Positions 19,857-30,056 are shown, numbered from the stretch's first letter. The stretch is 64,000 nucleotides of DNA from Sideroxydans sp. (GCA_013791855.1 VMTA01000009.1:1-64000), one strand, 5' to 3'. The notes: generated from the letters alone by a model not told the origin. Made by a program: numbers and translations.

Positions 19857-21506
19857 ATGGACATGCTCGACATCGGCCTCGCATTTCTGGAAGGGCTGGC
19901 GCTCATCATATCGCCCTGCATATTGCCGGTGCTGCCGCTGGTGTTGGCCGCATCGGTGGACGGCGGCAAGCGCCGGCCGTACGGCATCATCATCGGCTTC
20001 GTGCTCGCGTTCAGTCTGTTCGCTGTCGCGGCGCGCGAGTTGGTGGCGCTGCTGGGTATCGATCTCGACGTGGTGCGCGACGTGTCACTGGTGCTGCTGG
20101 CGCTGTTCGGCCTGGTGCTGTTATCGGAGAAGCTGTCCGACCGTTTCAGCAAGCTGACGCAGGGCGCGGCAAATCTCGGCAACAGCCTGGCCGCGACACG
20201 CGGCGACGGCCTGCTCAGCGGCATCGGTATCGGCGCGCTGATCGGGCTGGTGTGGACGCCGTGCGCCGGGCCTATTCTGGCGGCGGTGCTGGTGCAGGTG
20301 ATCCGCCAGCAGAGCGACCTCGCCGGCAATCTGGTGATCCTGTCGTTCGGTATCGGCGCCGGTATCCCGATGCTCGTCATCGCGCTGACCGGGCGCAGGC
20401 TGATGAGCAAGCTGGGTTTCCTCACCCGTCATGCGCAAGCGGTGCGACGAGGTTTCGGTGTGCTGATCCTGGCATCAGTGGCTTACATCGCTTCCGGCGC
20501 TAACATCGAGACGCTGTTCATGTCGTCCGAACGTACTGACATTGCACAGGGCGAATCGAAGTTGGAGCATGGTCTGGAAGAACCTTACGCCGCGCCCGAA
20601 TTCGCCGGTATCGACAATTGGCTCAATTCTGAATCGCTGACCATGGCCGGCCTGAAAGGCAAGGTGGTACTGGTCGATTTCTGGACCTACTCCTGTATCA
20701 ACTGCGTGCGCACGCTGCCTTACCTCACCCGTTGGGATCGCAAGTATCGCGATCAGGGGCTGGTCATCGTCGGCGTGCATTCGCCCGAGTTCGAGTTCGA
20801 GAAGAAGGCCGCCAATGTGCAGGCCGCTATCGCGGAACATGGCATCGGCTATCCCGTGGCGCAGGACAACAAGCTCGACACCTGGAGCAATTTCGACAAC
20901 CGTTACTGGCCTGCGCATTACCTGATCGACCGCGAGGGCAGGGTGGTCTACACCCATTTCGGCGAAGGGCAGTATGGGGTGACGGAGAACAACATCCGCC
21001 ACCTGCTGGGGCTGGGCGAGAAGGCTGCGCAGACTTCAGAAGAAGCGCCGGCATTCTCTGCGATGCAGACACCGGAGACTTATCTGGGCTATGCGCGGGG
21101 GCGTAACTTCGAGAGCCCGGAGAGCGTGGCATCGGATACGACGAAACATTACAGCTTCCCTGCGAAGTTGCGGGATGACCATTGGGCGCTGGGAGGCGAT
21201 TGGCGTATCGGGTCGGACCGCAGTGTATCCATTGCGGCGGGCGCGAAGCTGCGGCTGGACTTCAATGCGCGCAAGGTGTTCCTGGTGCTGGGCACGGCCA
21301 GCGGCAAGCCGATCGACATCATTGTCAGTTTGAACGGGAAGGCGGTGGGCGCGGCGGCAGGCAAGGATGCGGCCACAGGGAAGTTGAGCGTGCGCCGCAA
21401 TACCTTGTACGAGCTGATCGATCAGGGGCGTATCGGGCGCGGCGTGCTGGAAGTCGAAGCGAAGCAGCCGGGGCTGGAGATCTACGCCTTCACCTTCGGT
21501 TCATGA
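19857..21506 (+). CDS. dipZ: DipZ-type CcdA-thioredoxin fusion (transmembrane electron transfer)
   Basis: CcdA-like TM core with SPCILPV and WTPCAGPI cysteines; TlpA/thioredoxin domain with WTYSCINCVRTLPYL; C-terminal carbohydrate-binding-like extension. Alternative TTG start at 19851. Confidence 0.9.
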   Translation: MDMLDIGLAFLEGLALIISPCILPVLPLVLAASVDGGKRRPYGIIIGFVLAFSLFAVAARELVALLGIDLDVVRDVSLVLLALFGLVLLSEKLSDRFSKLTQGAANLGNSLAATRGDGLLSGIGIGALIGLVWTPCAGPILAAVLVQVIRQQSDLAGNLVILSFGIGAGIPMLVIALTGRRLMSKLGFLTRHAQAVRRGFGVLILASVAYIASGANIETLFMSSERTDIAQGESKLEHGLEEPYAAPEFAGIDNWLNSESLTMAGLKGKVVLVDFWTYSCINCVRTLPYLTRWDRKYRDQGLVIVGVHSPEFEFEKKAANVQAAIAEHGIGYPVAQDNKLDTWSNFDNRYWPAHYLIDREGRVVYTHFGEGQYGVTENNIRHLLGLGEKAAQTSEEAPAFSAMQTPETYLGYARGRNFESPESVASDTTKHYSFPAKLRDDHWALGGDWRIGSDRSVSIAAGAKLRLDFNARKVFLVLGTASGKPIDIIVSLNGKAVGAAAGKDAATGKLSVRRNTLYELIDQGRIGRGVLEVEAKQPGLEIYAFTFGS

Positions 21507-21530
21507 GGCAACGAAAGCAAGGAGGTCATC

Positions 21531-22181
21531 ATGCGTTACTTTTCCATTCTCATCCTGTCCATGCTGATGAATGCTGCGGCATGGGCCGAAGGTCAGCTCA
21601 CCGCATTGCCGGCCCCGCTCGTCAATGCATCGCTCGCGGTAAAGTCGGCGCAGCAGACGGCGGTGTTCGCGGGCGGATGTTTCTGGGGCGTGGAGCTGGT
21701 GTTCCAGCATGTTAAAGGTGTGGTCTCCGCCACTTCAGGATACGCGGGCGGCACGGCGGACTCGGCGCGATACGATGCGGTGAGTCGCGGCAGCACCGGC
21801 CATGCCGAATCGGTACAGGTGGTCTACGATCCTTCCCAGGTCAGCTACGGCCAGTTGCTGAAGATATTCTTCTCAGTCGCGCACGACCCGACCCAGCTCG
21901 ACCGGCAGGGGCCAGATACCGGTCCGCAGTACCGCTCCGCGATCTTCACGACGGATGCCGGTCAACAGCGCATCGCACAGTCATACATCCGCCAACTGGA
22001 GGCGGCACGCGTTTACCCGCAAAGGATCGTGACACGGCTCGAAGCACTGCCCGCGTTCTATCCGGCCGAGGACTATCATCAGGATTTCGCCACGCGGCAT
22101 CCGCTCCATCCCTACATTTACTACCACGACCGCCCGAAGCTGGAACGCCTGAAGCAGCAGTTCCCGGAATGGTACGAGTGA
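21531..22181 (+). CDS. msrA: Secreted methionine (S)-sulfoxide reductase MsrA (single Cys)
   Basis: 216 aa; signal peptide, [42 protein letters not shown]. Confidence 0.93.
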   Translation: MRYFSILILSMLMNAAAWAEGQLTALPAPLVNASLAVKSAQQTAVFAGGCFWGVELVFQHVKGVVSATSGYAGGTADSARYDAVSRGSTGHAESVQVVYDPSQVSYGQLLKIFFSVAHDPTQLDRQGPDTGPQYRSAIFTTDAGQQRIAQSYIRQLEAARVYPQRIVTRLEALPAFYPAEDYHQDFATRHPLHPYIYYHDRPKLERLKQQFPEWYE

Positions 22182-22226
22182 CTGTTATCGCGAGACGGCG
22201 CTGATCGGCTTCTGCGGAGGAAGCGA

Positions 22227-22868
22227 TCAGGTCGATGACTCTTGCCAGGCCTGACGCAGGGTGTCGGCAAACACCTCGACCGGTTGTGCACCCGCGATCA
22301 CGATGCGCTCGTCGATGACGAAGCAGGGCACGCCGGTGATGCCGAAGTCGGCGGCGCGCGCCTGGTCGGCGCGCACTGCTTCCGCATAGGCATCGCTCTC
22401 CAGTATCGCGCGTGCTTCCTGTTCCGTGATGCCGAACTCCGGGGCGAGCTTGGCCAGTGCATTGATATCGCCGACCGGCAGCGACTCCGAGAAGTAGCCG
22501 CGCATCAGGCGTTCAGAAGCGACATCGTCCAGCTGGCGCGAGGCGGCGTAATGCAGCAGGCGGTGGGCATCGAAGGTGTTGCCGGGGCGGGCGCTTTCCA
22601 AGTGGTACTCAAGGCCGACTTCTTTGGCGGCTTCGGTCACCCGCGCGTTCATGGCTTCTGCTTCCTGCAGGGTGACGCTGTACTTTGCTGCCAGCATCTC
22701 GTTCAGCGTGCCGCTCGGGTTGCGTGGTGCAGTGGGGTCCAGTTCGAAACTGCGCCAGACCACCTGCACGCTCTCCCAGTGCGGGAATTGCGAGAGGGCG
22801 ATCTCCAGCTTGCGTTTTCCGACGTAACACCAAGGACAGATCACATCCGACCAGACTTCGATTTGCAT
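22227..22868 (-). CDS. DsbA family oxidoreductase, FrnE-like
   Basis: Start MQIEVWSDVICPWCYVGKRKLEIAL; CPWC motif; GVPCFVIDERIVIAGAQPVEVF. Confidence 0.9.
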   Translation of the reverse strand: MQIEVWSDVICPWCYVGKRKLEIALSQFPHWESVQVVWRSFELDPTAPRNPSGTLNEMLAAKYSVTLQEAEAMNARVTEAAKEVGLEYHLESARPGNTFDAHRLLHYAASRQLDDVASERLMRGYFSESLPVGDINALAKLAPEFGITEQEARAILESDAYAEAVRADQARAADFGITGVPCFVIDERIVIAGAQPVEVFADTLRQAWQESST

Positions 22869-22961
22869 GACCTTCTCCAGAATGATGTGTTGGGTTGGCT
22901 TCATTTTCTGCCCACTCCGCTGGTTTGGCAATCGGCTGTTCCCGTACAATAGCAGCCACTC

Positions 22962-23939
22962 ATGATCGCTTATCTCATCCGCCGCATCCTCTACGCCATT
23001 CCCATCCTGATCGGGGTGAACCTGCTCACATTCGCGCTGTTCTTCGTTGTCAACACGCCGGACGATATGGCGCGCATGCAGCTCGGTATCAAACGCGTGA
23101 CGCCGGAGGCCATCGACAGATGGAAACAGCAGCGCGGCTATGACAAGCCGCTGTTCGTCAATACTGCTGCAGACAGCGCGGGTACTTTCACCGACACCAT
23201 CTTCTGGCAGAAGTCGGCCAGCATGTTCGTGTTCGACTTCGGTTACTCCGACGACGGACGCAACATCAGTCGCGAGATCGCCACGCGCATGGGGCCCAGT
23301 CTGGCCATCGCGCTGCCGACCTTTCTCATCGGGCTGGTGGTGTATGTCAGCTTCGCGTTGCTGATGACGCTGTTTCGCGCCACCGCGCTGGACATGGCGG
23401 GCGTGGCGCTGTGCGTATTGCTGATGTCCATCTCTGGACTGTTCTACATCATCGGCGGACAGTTCGTGGTGAGCAAGCTGTGGCATCTGGTGCCGATCTC
23501 CGGTTACGCGGGCGGGGCGGACAGTTTCAAGTTCGTGGTGCTACCCATCATCATCGGCGTGGTCGGCGGCGTCGGTTCGAGTAGCCGCTGGTATCGCACC
23601 ATCTTCCTTGAAGAGATCGGCAAGGACTACGTTCGTACCGCGCGCGCCAAAGGCTTGTCCGAGTTGCGCGTGCTGTTCACGCATGTACTGAAGAACGCCA
23701 TGATCCCGATATTGACCGGTGTGGTGGTGGTCATCCCGCTGCTGTTCATGGGCAGTTTGCTCACTGAATCGTTCTTTGGCATCCCCGGTCTGGGCAGTTA
23801 CACCATAGACGCCATCAACGCGCAGGACTTTTCCGTGGTGCGCGCCATGGTGTTCCTCGGTTCGGTGCTTTATATCGCGGGGCTGATATTGACCGACATC
23901 TCCTACACGGTGGTCGATCCGAGGGTGCGCTTGCAATGA
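22962..23939 (+). CDS. ABC transporter permease, OppB/YejB type
   Basis: 325 aa; MIAYLIRRILYAIPILIGVNLLTFALFFVV; EAA motif DYVRTARAKGLSELRVLFTHVLKNAMIPI. Confidence 0.92.
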   Translation: MIAYLIRRILYAIPILIGVNLLTFALFFVVNTPDDMARMQLGIKRVTPEAIDRWKQQRGYDKPLFVNTAADSAGTFTDTIFWQKSASMFVFDFGYSDDGRNISREIATRMGPSLAIALPTFLIGLVVYVSFALLMTLFRATALDMAGVALCVLLMSISGLFYIIGGQFVVSKLWHLVPISGYAGGADSFKFVVLPIIIGVVGGVGSSSRWYRTIFLEEIGKDYVRTARAKGLSELRVLFTHVLKNAMIPILTGVVVVIPLLFMGSLLTESFFGIPGLGSYTIDAINAQDFSVVRAMVFLGSVLYIAGLILTDISYTVVDPRVRLQ

Positions 23940-25288
23940 CATTCATCCCCGTCATCCTGTGGAGCGATGCGCTGGTGTTCCTGCTGATAAGCGCGATCAT
24001 CGCCGCGACCGTCTATGTGCGCAAACGTCCGCATCTGCGCTTGCCGTGGCAACGGGTGGCGCGCAGCAGTGTGGCGATGGTGTCGATGCTGGTGCTGTCG
24101 TGTTTCCTGGTCATCGGTCTGCTGGATACCTTGCACTACCGCGTTGCCTTGCCGCAGGCCGGCAGCGGCGAGAAGGTGTACTCGCCCGAGGTTCTGAGCG
24201 TGTTCGATCATCTGGTCGGCCCTTTGCGTACGCATACCGAGAAGACCTATTCCGCACCGTTCGCCCTGCATCTGTATGCCAAGGAGAGCATGAACGATGC
24301 ACAAGGCAATGTGGTGCGCGACTATCCGAGGCTGCAATACGGCGGCGCGCATCTGGATGATGTGTCGCAGCGTGCTGCGGATGTGGCGCAGCGGACGGTC
24401 GGGGGGATGCTGGCCGGAGCGCTGGTCGGGCTGCTGTTGGCCTGGTCGTTACGGCGCCATCTGAAACAACGCGCCGTGCAGCTGACGTTGGTCGCGCTGA
24501 CCGCGTTCATCGGCGCGCTGGTGAGCCTTGCCGCTGTCTACCATGTGCTGGGTACTGACAAGGTGGGGCAGGATGTGCTGTATCTGTCGCTGAAGAGCAT
24601 ACGCACCGGCCTCATCATCGGCACGCTGACCACACTGGTGACGCTGCCGCTGGCCTTGTTCCTCGGCGTCGCGGCGGGCTATTTCAGGGGCTGGGTGGAC
24701 GATGTCATCCAGTATGTCTACACCGTGCTCAGCTCCATCCCCAGCGTACTGCTGATCGCGGCGGCGGTGCTGATCATGCAAGTGACCATCGACACGCATC
24801 CGGAATGGTTCGAGACATCGGCCGCGCGCGCCGACCTGCGGCTGGTCGCGCTGTGCCTGATCCTCGGTCTGACGAGTTGGACCGGTCTGTGCCGCTTGCT
24901 GCGCGGCGAGACGCTGAAACTGCGCGAGATGGAATACATCCAGGCGGCGCAGGCGTTCGGTGTGTCATCCATGCGTATCCTGTCGCGCCACATCATGCCC
25001 AACGTGATGCACATCATCCTCATTGCGCTGGTGATGGATTTCTCCGCGCTGGTGTTGGCCGAAGCGGTGCTGTCCTATGTCGGTGTTGGTGTCGATCCCT
25101 CCATGATCTCGTTCGGCACCATGATCAATGGCGCACGTTTGGAGATGGGGCGCGAACCCGTGGTGTGGTGGGCGCTGGCGTCCGCCTTCGTGTTCATGCT
25201 GGTGCTGGTGCTGGCGGCCAATCTGCTCGCCGATGCGGTGCGCGATGCTTTCGATCCGCGCCTGAATCGGACGGAGGGCGGAGCATGA
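23936..25288 (+). CDS. ABC transporter permease, OppC/YejE type
   Basis: 450 aa; EAA motif EYIQAAQAFGVSSMRILSRHIMPNVMHI. Confidence 0.92.
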   Translation: MTFIPVILWSDALVFLLISAIIAATVYVRKRPHLRLPWQRVARSSVAMVSMLVLSCFLVIGLLDTLHYRVALPQAGSGEKVYSPEVLSVFDHLVGPLRTHTEKTYSAPFALHLYAKESMNDAQGNVVRDYPRLQYGGAHLDDVSQRAADVAQRTVGGMLAGALVGLLLAWSLRRHLKQRAVQLTLVALTAFIGALVSLAAVYHVLGTDKVGQDVLYLSLKSIRTGLIIGTLTTLVTLPLALFLGVAAGYFRGWVDDVIQYVYTVLSSIPSVLLIAAAVLIMQVTIDTHPEWFETSAARADLRLVALCLILGLTSWTGLCRLLRGETLKLREMEYIQAAQAFGVSSMRILSRHIMPNVMHIILIALVMDFSALVLAEAVLSYVGVGVDPSMISFGTMINGARLEMGREPVVWWALASAFVFMLVLVLAANLLADAVRDAFDPRLNRTEGGA

Positions 25289-27279
25289 GCAAGCTGCTCA
25301 AAGTCGATGGATTGTTAACGAGGCTGCATGACGGCACAGCCATCGTGGATGGTGTCTCGTTCGACATCGCGGCAGGGGAGACCTACGCGCTGCTGGGGGA
25401 ATCGGGTTGCGGCAAGTCCATGACGGCGCTGTCGCTGCTGCGGTTGTTGCCGGATGGTGTGGAGAATAGCAGTGGCACGATGGTGTTGGGCGATACGGCG
25501 CTGCATGCGTTGACCGAACGCGAGATGCGCGATGTGCGTGGCGGGCGCATGGCGATGATCTTCCAGGAGCCGGGCTTGAGCCTGAACCCGGTGATGACGG
25601 TGGGTGAGCAGATCGCCGAAGTATTGGCACTGCACAAAGATATGTCGGGTGAAGCCGCCAAAGTCCGCAGTATCGAATTGCTGACACAAGTCGGCATCCC
25701 CGATGCCGCCCGCCGCGTTTATGAATATCCGTTCCAGATGTCGGGTGGCATGAAGCAGCGTGTGATGATCGCGATGGCGCTGGCCGGCGCGCCCGAGCTG
25801 CTGGTCGCCGATGAGCCGACCACCGCGCTGGATGTGACGATACAGGCGCAGGTGCTGCAGTTGCTGCGCGAGACGCAGCAGCAGAGCGGCATGGCGATGC
25901 TGCTCATCACCCATGACCTGGGCGTGGTGGCGGAGAACGCCCATCGCGTCGGCGTGATGTATGCGGGACAGATCGTGGAGCAGGCTACGCGCGAGCGATT
26001 GTTTGCCGAACCCTTGCATCCTTACACGCAGAGATTGTTTGCCGCGCTGCCGGATGCGCGACGCAGCGGCCAGCCATTGAGTGCCATCCCCGGCAATGTG
26101 CCGCCGCTGGGCAGCATCATACAGGGGTGCCGTTTCGCGCCGCGCTGCGACCGGGCGTGGGAACTGTGCCGTGAACAGACGCCGGAACTGCTTGCAGTTG
26201 AAGGCGGGCGCGAGGTGAGATGTCATCTATACCGAAATGCAGAGGGACGAGTGCAGGCTGCTGAGACGCCCCCCCTCCCGCTTGCGGAAGAGAGGAACTC
26301 AGCACTCAATACTCAGCACTCATTACTTCTGGAGGTCGAAGACCTGAAAGTCCATTTCCCTATCCGCAAGGGCATCCTGCAACGCACGGTAGGACAGGTG
26401 AAGGCGGTGGATGGTGTGTCGCTTGCCATTCCGCAGGGCCGCACGCTGGCGCTGGTGGGTGAATCCGGCTGCGGCAAGACCACATTGGGCAAGGCCTTGC
26501 TGAGATTGAATCCTCCCACGGCAGGAAGCGTGCGTTTCGAAGGCGAGTTGCTCGAAGGCGAGGCACACCGCAACAGGATGCAGATGGTGTTCCAGGATCC
26601 TTATGCATCGCTCAATCCGAAGATGCGCGTGGCGGAGATACTGGAAGAGGGCATGGCGGCGCTGCATATCGGCAACGACGGCGACGCGCGACAGGCGCAT
26701 ATCGATGTGCTGCTGGACAAGGTCGGGCTGGCGCGCGACAGCAAGTGGCGTTATCCGCACGAGTTCTCCGGCGGGCAGCGTCAGCGGATCGCGATCGCAC
26801 GCGCGCTGGCGGTATCGCCCAAGCTGCTGATCTGCGACGAGCCGACCTCCGCGCTGGATGTGTCGGTGCAGGCGCAGATATTGAATCTGCTGAAGTCTTT
26901 GCAGGATGAGATGGGGTTGAGCTATCTGTTCATCACGCACAATCTGGCGGTGGTGGAATATCTCGCGCACGAGGTATGCGTGATGTATCTGGGACGCATC
27001 GTCGAGCGCGGCACGACGGCGGAGGTGATGCGTGCGCCCAAGCATCCTTACACGCAGGCCTTGCTCTCCGCCGTGCCGCGCATCGACGGGGCGGGGAAGG
27101 AATATGTAAGGCTGGAAGGCGAATTGCCATCCCCAGCCAATCCTCCCGTGGGATGCCATTTTGCACCGCGCTGCCCGCAGGCCATGCCTGTGTGCGCGAG
27201 AACGTTTCCGGATATGACACATGCAGGGGCGTCTACCCATGATGTGTGCTGCCATCTGTATCCTTTAGTGCCAAATTGA
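25285..27279 (+). CDS. Fused dual ATP-binding ABC protein (DppD-DppF / YejF type)
   Basis: Two Walker A motifs ([24 protein letters not shown]), two signature motifs ([18 protein letters not shown]); start [17 protein letters not shown] overlaps the preceding stop. Confidence 0.93.
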   Translation: MSKLLKVDGLLTRLHDGTAIVDGVSFDIAAGETYALLGESGCGKSMTALSLLRLLPDGVENSSGTMVLGDTALHALTEREMRDVRGGRMAMIFQEPGLSLNPVMTVGEQIAEVLALHKDMSGEAAKVRSIELLTQVGIPDAARRVYEYPFQMSGGMKQRVMIAMALAGAPELLVADEPTTALDVTIQAQVLQLLRETQQQSGMAMLLITHDLGVVAENAHRVGVMYAGQIVEQATRERLFAEPLHPYTQRLFAALPDARRSGQPLSAIPGNVPPLGSIIQGCRFAPRCDRAWELCREQTPELLAVEGGREVRCHLYRNAEGRVQAAETPPLPLAEERNSALNTQHSLLLEVEDLKVHFPIRKGILQRTVGQVKAVDGVSLAIPQGRTLALVGESGCGKTTLGKALLRLNPPTAGSVRFEGELLEGEAHRNRMQMVFQDPYASLNPKMRVAEILEEGMAALHIGNDGDARQAHIDVLLDKVGLARDSKWRYPHEFSGGQRQRIAIARALAVSPKLLICDEPTSALDVSVQAQILNLLKSLQDEMGLSYLFITHNLAVVEYLAHEVCVMYLGRIVERGTTAEVMRAPKHPYTQALLSAVPRIDGAGKEYVRLEGELPSPANPPVGCHFAPRCPQAMPVCARTFPDMTHAGASTHDVCCHLYPLVPN

Positions 27280-27388
27280 ATTGACAATCGCGTGATGCGG
27301 GCTTAAAAAGAAGCTGTGATGTCGGAGTGATAAAGCAGTGTCTGACATCGAGTGTTGTTCCCTTTCAATCAATCTTGAGGAGCGAATC

Positions 27389-27718
27389 ATGAGCACGAAA
27401 GCGGTGAATTCAAGCTACGACGTCAGCAAAGACAAACTGGCAAATGACATGCGTGCAGTGGTGGCCGATGCCGAGGAATTGCTGAGAGCGACAGCCGACC
27501 AGGCCGGTGAGAAAGCGGCATCCCTGCGCGAAAGAGCGAAAGCGAATCTGGCTGTGGCCAAGGCCCGTTTGGAAGAGGCCGAGCATGCGATGGTGGAACG
27601 CACCAAAGTCGCGGCGAAAGCGACAGATGAATACGTGCACCACAATCCATGGCAGGCAGTCGGCGTGGCTGCGGGTGTCGGTTTGCTGCTTGGCATGCTG
27701 ATCGGTCGTAGCCGCTGA
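27389..27718 (+). CDS. DUF883 / ElaB-YqjD family membrane-anchored protein
   Basis: 109 aa; MSTKAVNSSYDVSKDKLANDMRAVVADAEELLRAT ... VHHNPWQAVGVAAGVGLLLGMLIGRSR. Confidence 0.88.
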   Translation: MSTKAVNSSYDVSKDKLANDMRAVVADAEELLRATADQAGEKAASLRERAKANLAVAKARLEEAEHAMVERTKVAAKATDEYVHHNPWQAVGVAAGVGLLLGMLIGRSR

Positions 27719-27721
27719 TCC

Positions 27722-28102
27722 ATGTCGGAAACGGGCGGATTGTATGCCTCGTTGAAACGCCTGCTGAGCACGTCGCTCGGTATCGTTTCAACCAGGCTGG
27801 AGTTGCTGGCGAACGAGTGGGAAGAGGAGCGCATGCGCTTGGTGCGCGTGTTGATGCTGGCCTTGCTTGCCGTGTTCTTCGTTTGCATGGCGGTGGTGTT
27901 GTTCGCCATCTTCATCGTTGCCGCGTTCTGGCACGATCATCCCTTGCTGGCGATCTCCATACTTTCGCTATCGTTCTTCGTGATGTCGGGTCTTTGTGCA
28001 TACGCGCTGCGTCGTCTGTTGCGTCAACCTCCGGTGTTGTTCTCGGCCAGTCTTGCCGAACTGCGCAGAGATCGGCTTGAACTGGAGCCGCATGATGAAT
28101 AA
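27722..28102 (+). CDS. YqjE / Phage_holin_3-6 family membrane protein
   Basis: 126 aa with two TM helices; follows the DUF883 gene as in yqjDE loci. Confidence 0.85.
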   Translation: MSETGGLYASLKRLLSTSLGIVSTRLELLANEWEEERMRLVRVLMLALLAVFFVCMAVVLFAIFIVAAFWHDHPLLAISILSLSFFVMSGLCAYALRRLLRQPPVLFSASLAELRRDRLELEPHDE

Positions 28103-28412
28103 GCGTCTGCTGGAGATACGTTTGCGTCGCGCTGAATTGCGGAGTCTGATCGCCGATCAGCGTGGACAACTCGCGGCGTTCGGCGAACGCTGGCAGGGTG
28201 TTTTCCATCTGGCGGACATGGGGATCTCGGTGTTCCGATTCTTTCGTCACCAAACATTGATATCCGGTGTATTGACCGCAGCGCTCGTCAGACGTCGCCG
28301 CGAGTTATGGCGTATGGCGCGTACTTCCTTCGGACTATGGAAGGGACTGGGTGTATTCCGTAGTTTGGCAAACAGATGGTTGCCGGCAGGTGAGGCGAAT
28401 CAGCGCCGATAG
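28092..28412 (+). CDS. YqjK-like hypothetical protein
   Basis: MMNKRLLEIRLRRAELRSLIADQRGQLAAFGERW; third gene of a yqjDEK-like locus. Confidence 0.7.
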   Translation: MMNKRLLEIRLRRAELRSLIADQRGQLAAFGERWQGVFHLADMGISVFRFFRHQTLISGVLTAALVRRRRELWRMARTSFGLWKGLGVFRSLANRWLPAGEANQRR

Positions 28413-29938
28413 CTGATCACTTTTTGTTTCGAATTTCCGAGCTTTACCGCTTTTCTCACCTTGCCAGCCTTGCGCATTGAGGCTCTGCGAGAACTGCCGG
28501 GCAGAATGGTGAACTTCTGACCGACACGCAGGAAGCTGCGGCCGTTGTTCATGGCGATCAGGCTGCGCTGACTGATCCCGAACTTGCGTGCGATGCCTGA
28601 GATGGTATCGCCTCTGCGCACCACATATTTGAATCCGGACATCTCCTGCACCGCCGTGGCGTGCATATTGAACGGCGTGAACTCGCTCTCCGATTCTTCT
28701 TTGGCGGGGACCAGCAGGGTCTGCCCATTGCTCAATCGTGCATGGCGTGACAGTCCGTTCGCCTGGCGCAGTTGGTCCAGCGTCATTTCGAACTGCGCTG
28801 CGATATCTTCGAACGCCTCGCCCTTGTCGGATTCATAAGCGCGCCATGAGACCAGTCGCTGGTCGTTGTTCTTCAGATTGGTGCGGAATACCGTGACTTT
28901 GTCCACTGGCAGCAGTATTACTTCTGCTTGGTCGTGCAGGATCACCGGGCGGTTATGGCCGGGGTTGAGTGCGAGGAACTCGTCGAGCGGCACTTCTGCC
29001 AGTTCTGCAGCGACCTTCACATCCATCGGTTTGGAGGGTGTCACGGCTTCGAAATAGGGACGGTTCGGGATCGCCTGCAGGGTCAATTTGTATCGTGCCG
29101 GGTCACTGACGATGTTCTTGATGGCGAGCAGTTTGGGTACGTAGTTCTGTGTCTCGCGCGGCATCCTCAAGTGCGAATAGCCGGTGGGCTTGCCGCGACG
29201 GCGGTTGGTTGCCTGTGCACGGGCAACCGCGCCTTCCCCCCAGTTGTAGGCGGCCAGCGCCAGTTCCCAGTCGCCGAACTGCTTGTGCAGCTTCTCCAGA
29301 TAATCGAGGGCACCGTTGGTCGCGCCGATGATGTCGCGGCGACCGTCGTACCACCAGTTCTGTTCCATGCCGAAATGCTTGCCGGTGGAGGGAATGAACT
29401 GCCAGATACCGGAAGCGCTGGCGACAGAATTTGCGCCGGGATTGAAGGCGCTTTCGATTATCGGCAGCAGTGCGATCTCGGACGGCATGCCGCGGCGCTC
29501 GACCTCTTCCACGATGTAGAACAGATAGCGATTCGCTCGCTCGCTCATGCGCTGTACATACTCAGGGTGGCTGGCATACCACTGCTCGTGTCGCTTGATG
29601 AGACGGCTGTTCAAGGGCTTCATGGCAAAACCGCTGCGGATACGCTGCCAGACATCTTCATCGGGCAGGGCTGAGAGCGCCGGATAGGTTGCTTCAAATG
29701 TTGCTGCTGTCGCCTGATCGAGATCCTCGAGGATGTATTCCGGCGCGACAATGAGCGCTTCGCGTATCGGCGCCGGTGGCTGGGTCAAGTCTGTAGCCGT
29801 TGCAGGCAATGCGAGATCGGTTTCGGCAGCAAGAGCCAGTTGGACAGCGGGATTTGTAGCGGGATCTGTGACTTCCGCTGCTTGAGCGTAGGAGAGGGGA
29901 GCCAGCAGTAAAAATAAGAACAGCTTGCTAAGTTGCAC
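28400..29938 (-). CDS. mltD: Membrane-bound lytic murein transglycosylase D with LysM repeats
   Basis: 512 aa; SLT domain (MPSEIALLPIIESAFNPGANSVASASGIWQFIPSTGKHFGM), C-terminal LysM (YVVRRGDTISGIARKFGISQRSLIAMN). Confidence 0.92.
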   Translation of the reverse strand: MQLSKLFLFLLLAPLSYAQAAEVTDPATNPAVQLALAAETDLALPATATDLTQPPAPIREALIVAPEYILEDLDQATAATFEATYPALSALPDEDVWQRIRSGFAMKPLNSRLIKRHEQWYASHPEYVQRMSERANRYLFYIVEEVERRGMPSEIALLPIIESAFNPGANSVASASGIWQFIPSTGKHFGMEQNWWYDGRRDIIGATNGALDYLEKLHKQFGDWELALAAYNWGEGAVARAQATNRRRGKPTGYSHLRMPRETQNYVPKLLAIKNIVSDPARYKLTLQAIPNRPYFEAVTPSKPMDVKVAAELAEVPLDEFLALNPGHNRPVILHDQAEVILLPVDKVTVFRTNLKNNDQRLVSWRAYESDKGEAFEDIAAQFEMTLDQLRQANGLSRHARLSNGQTLLVPAKEESESEFTPFNMHATAVQEMSGFKYVVRRGDTISGIARKFGISQRSLIAMNNGRSFLRVGQKFTILPGSSRRASMRKAGKVRKAVKLGNSKQKVISYRR

Positions 29939-30056
29939 GCGCGGCTTTCTTTGAATTTCGAGGTGAGTCGATGGTAGCGGAGGGCATAGGGTGCGTCAAT
30001 CAGGAATCGGGCAACGATACGACATTTGCGGGCTGGCCCCGCTTGCTTCAACTGGC

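Noticed and set aside
22869-22961. Possible SigF-type promoter in front of the FrnE-like gene
   Set aside because: No TTCG-N16-GTTAC (minus-strand equivalent) found in the intergenic region, so membership of the SigF regulon is not supported.
22869-23486. N-terminal extension of the FrnE-like ORF (22227..23486)
   Set aside because: Extension overlaps the permease gene on the opposite strand and is non-domain sequence; true start MQIEVWSDVICPWCY at 22868.
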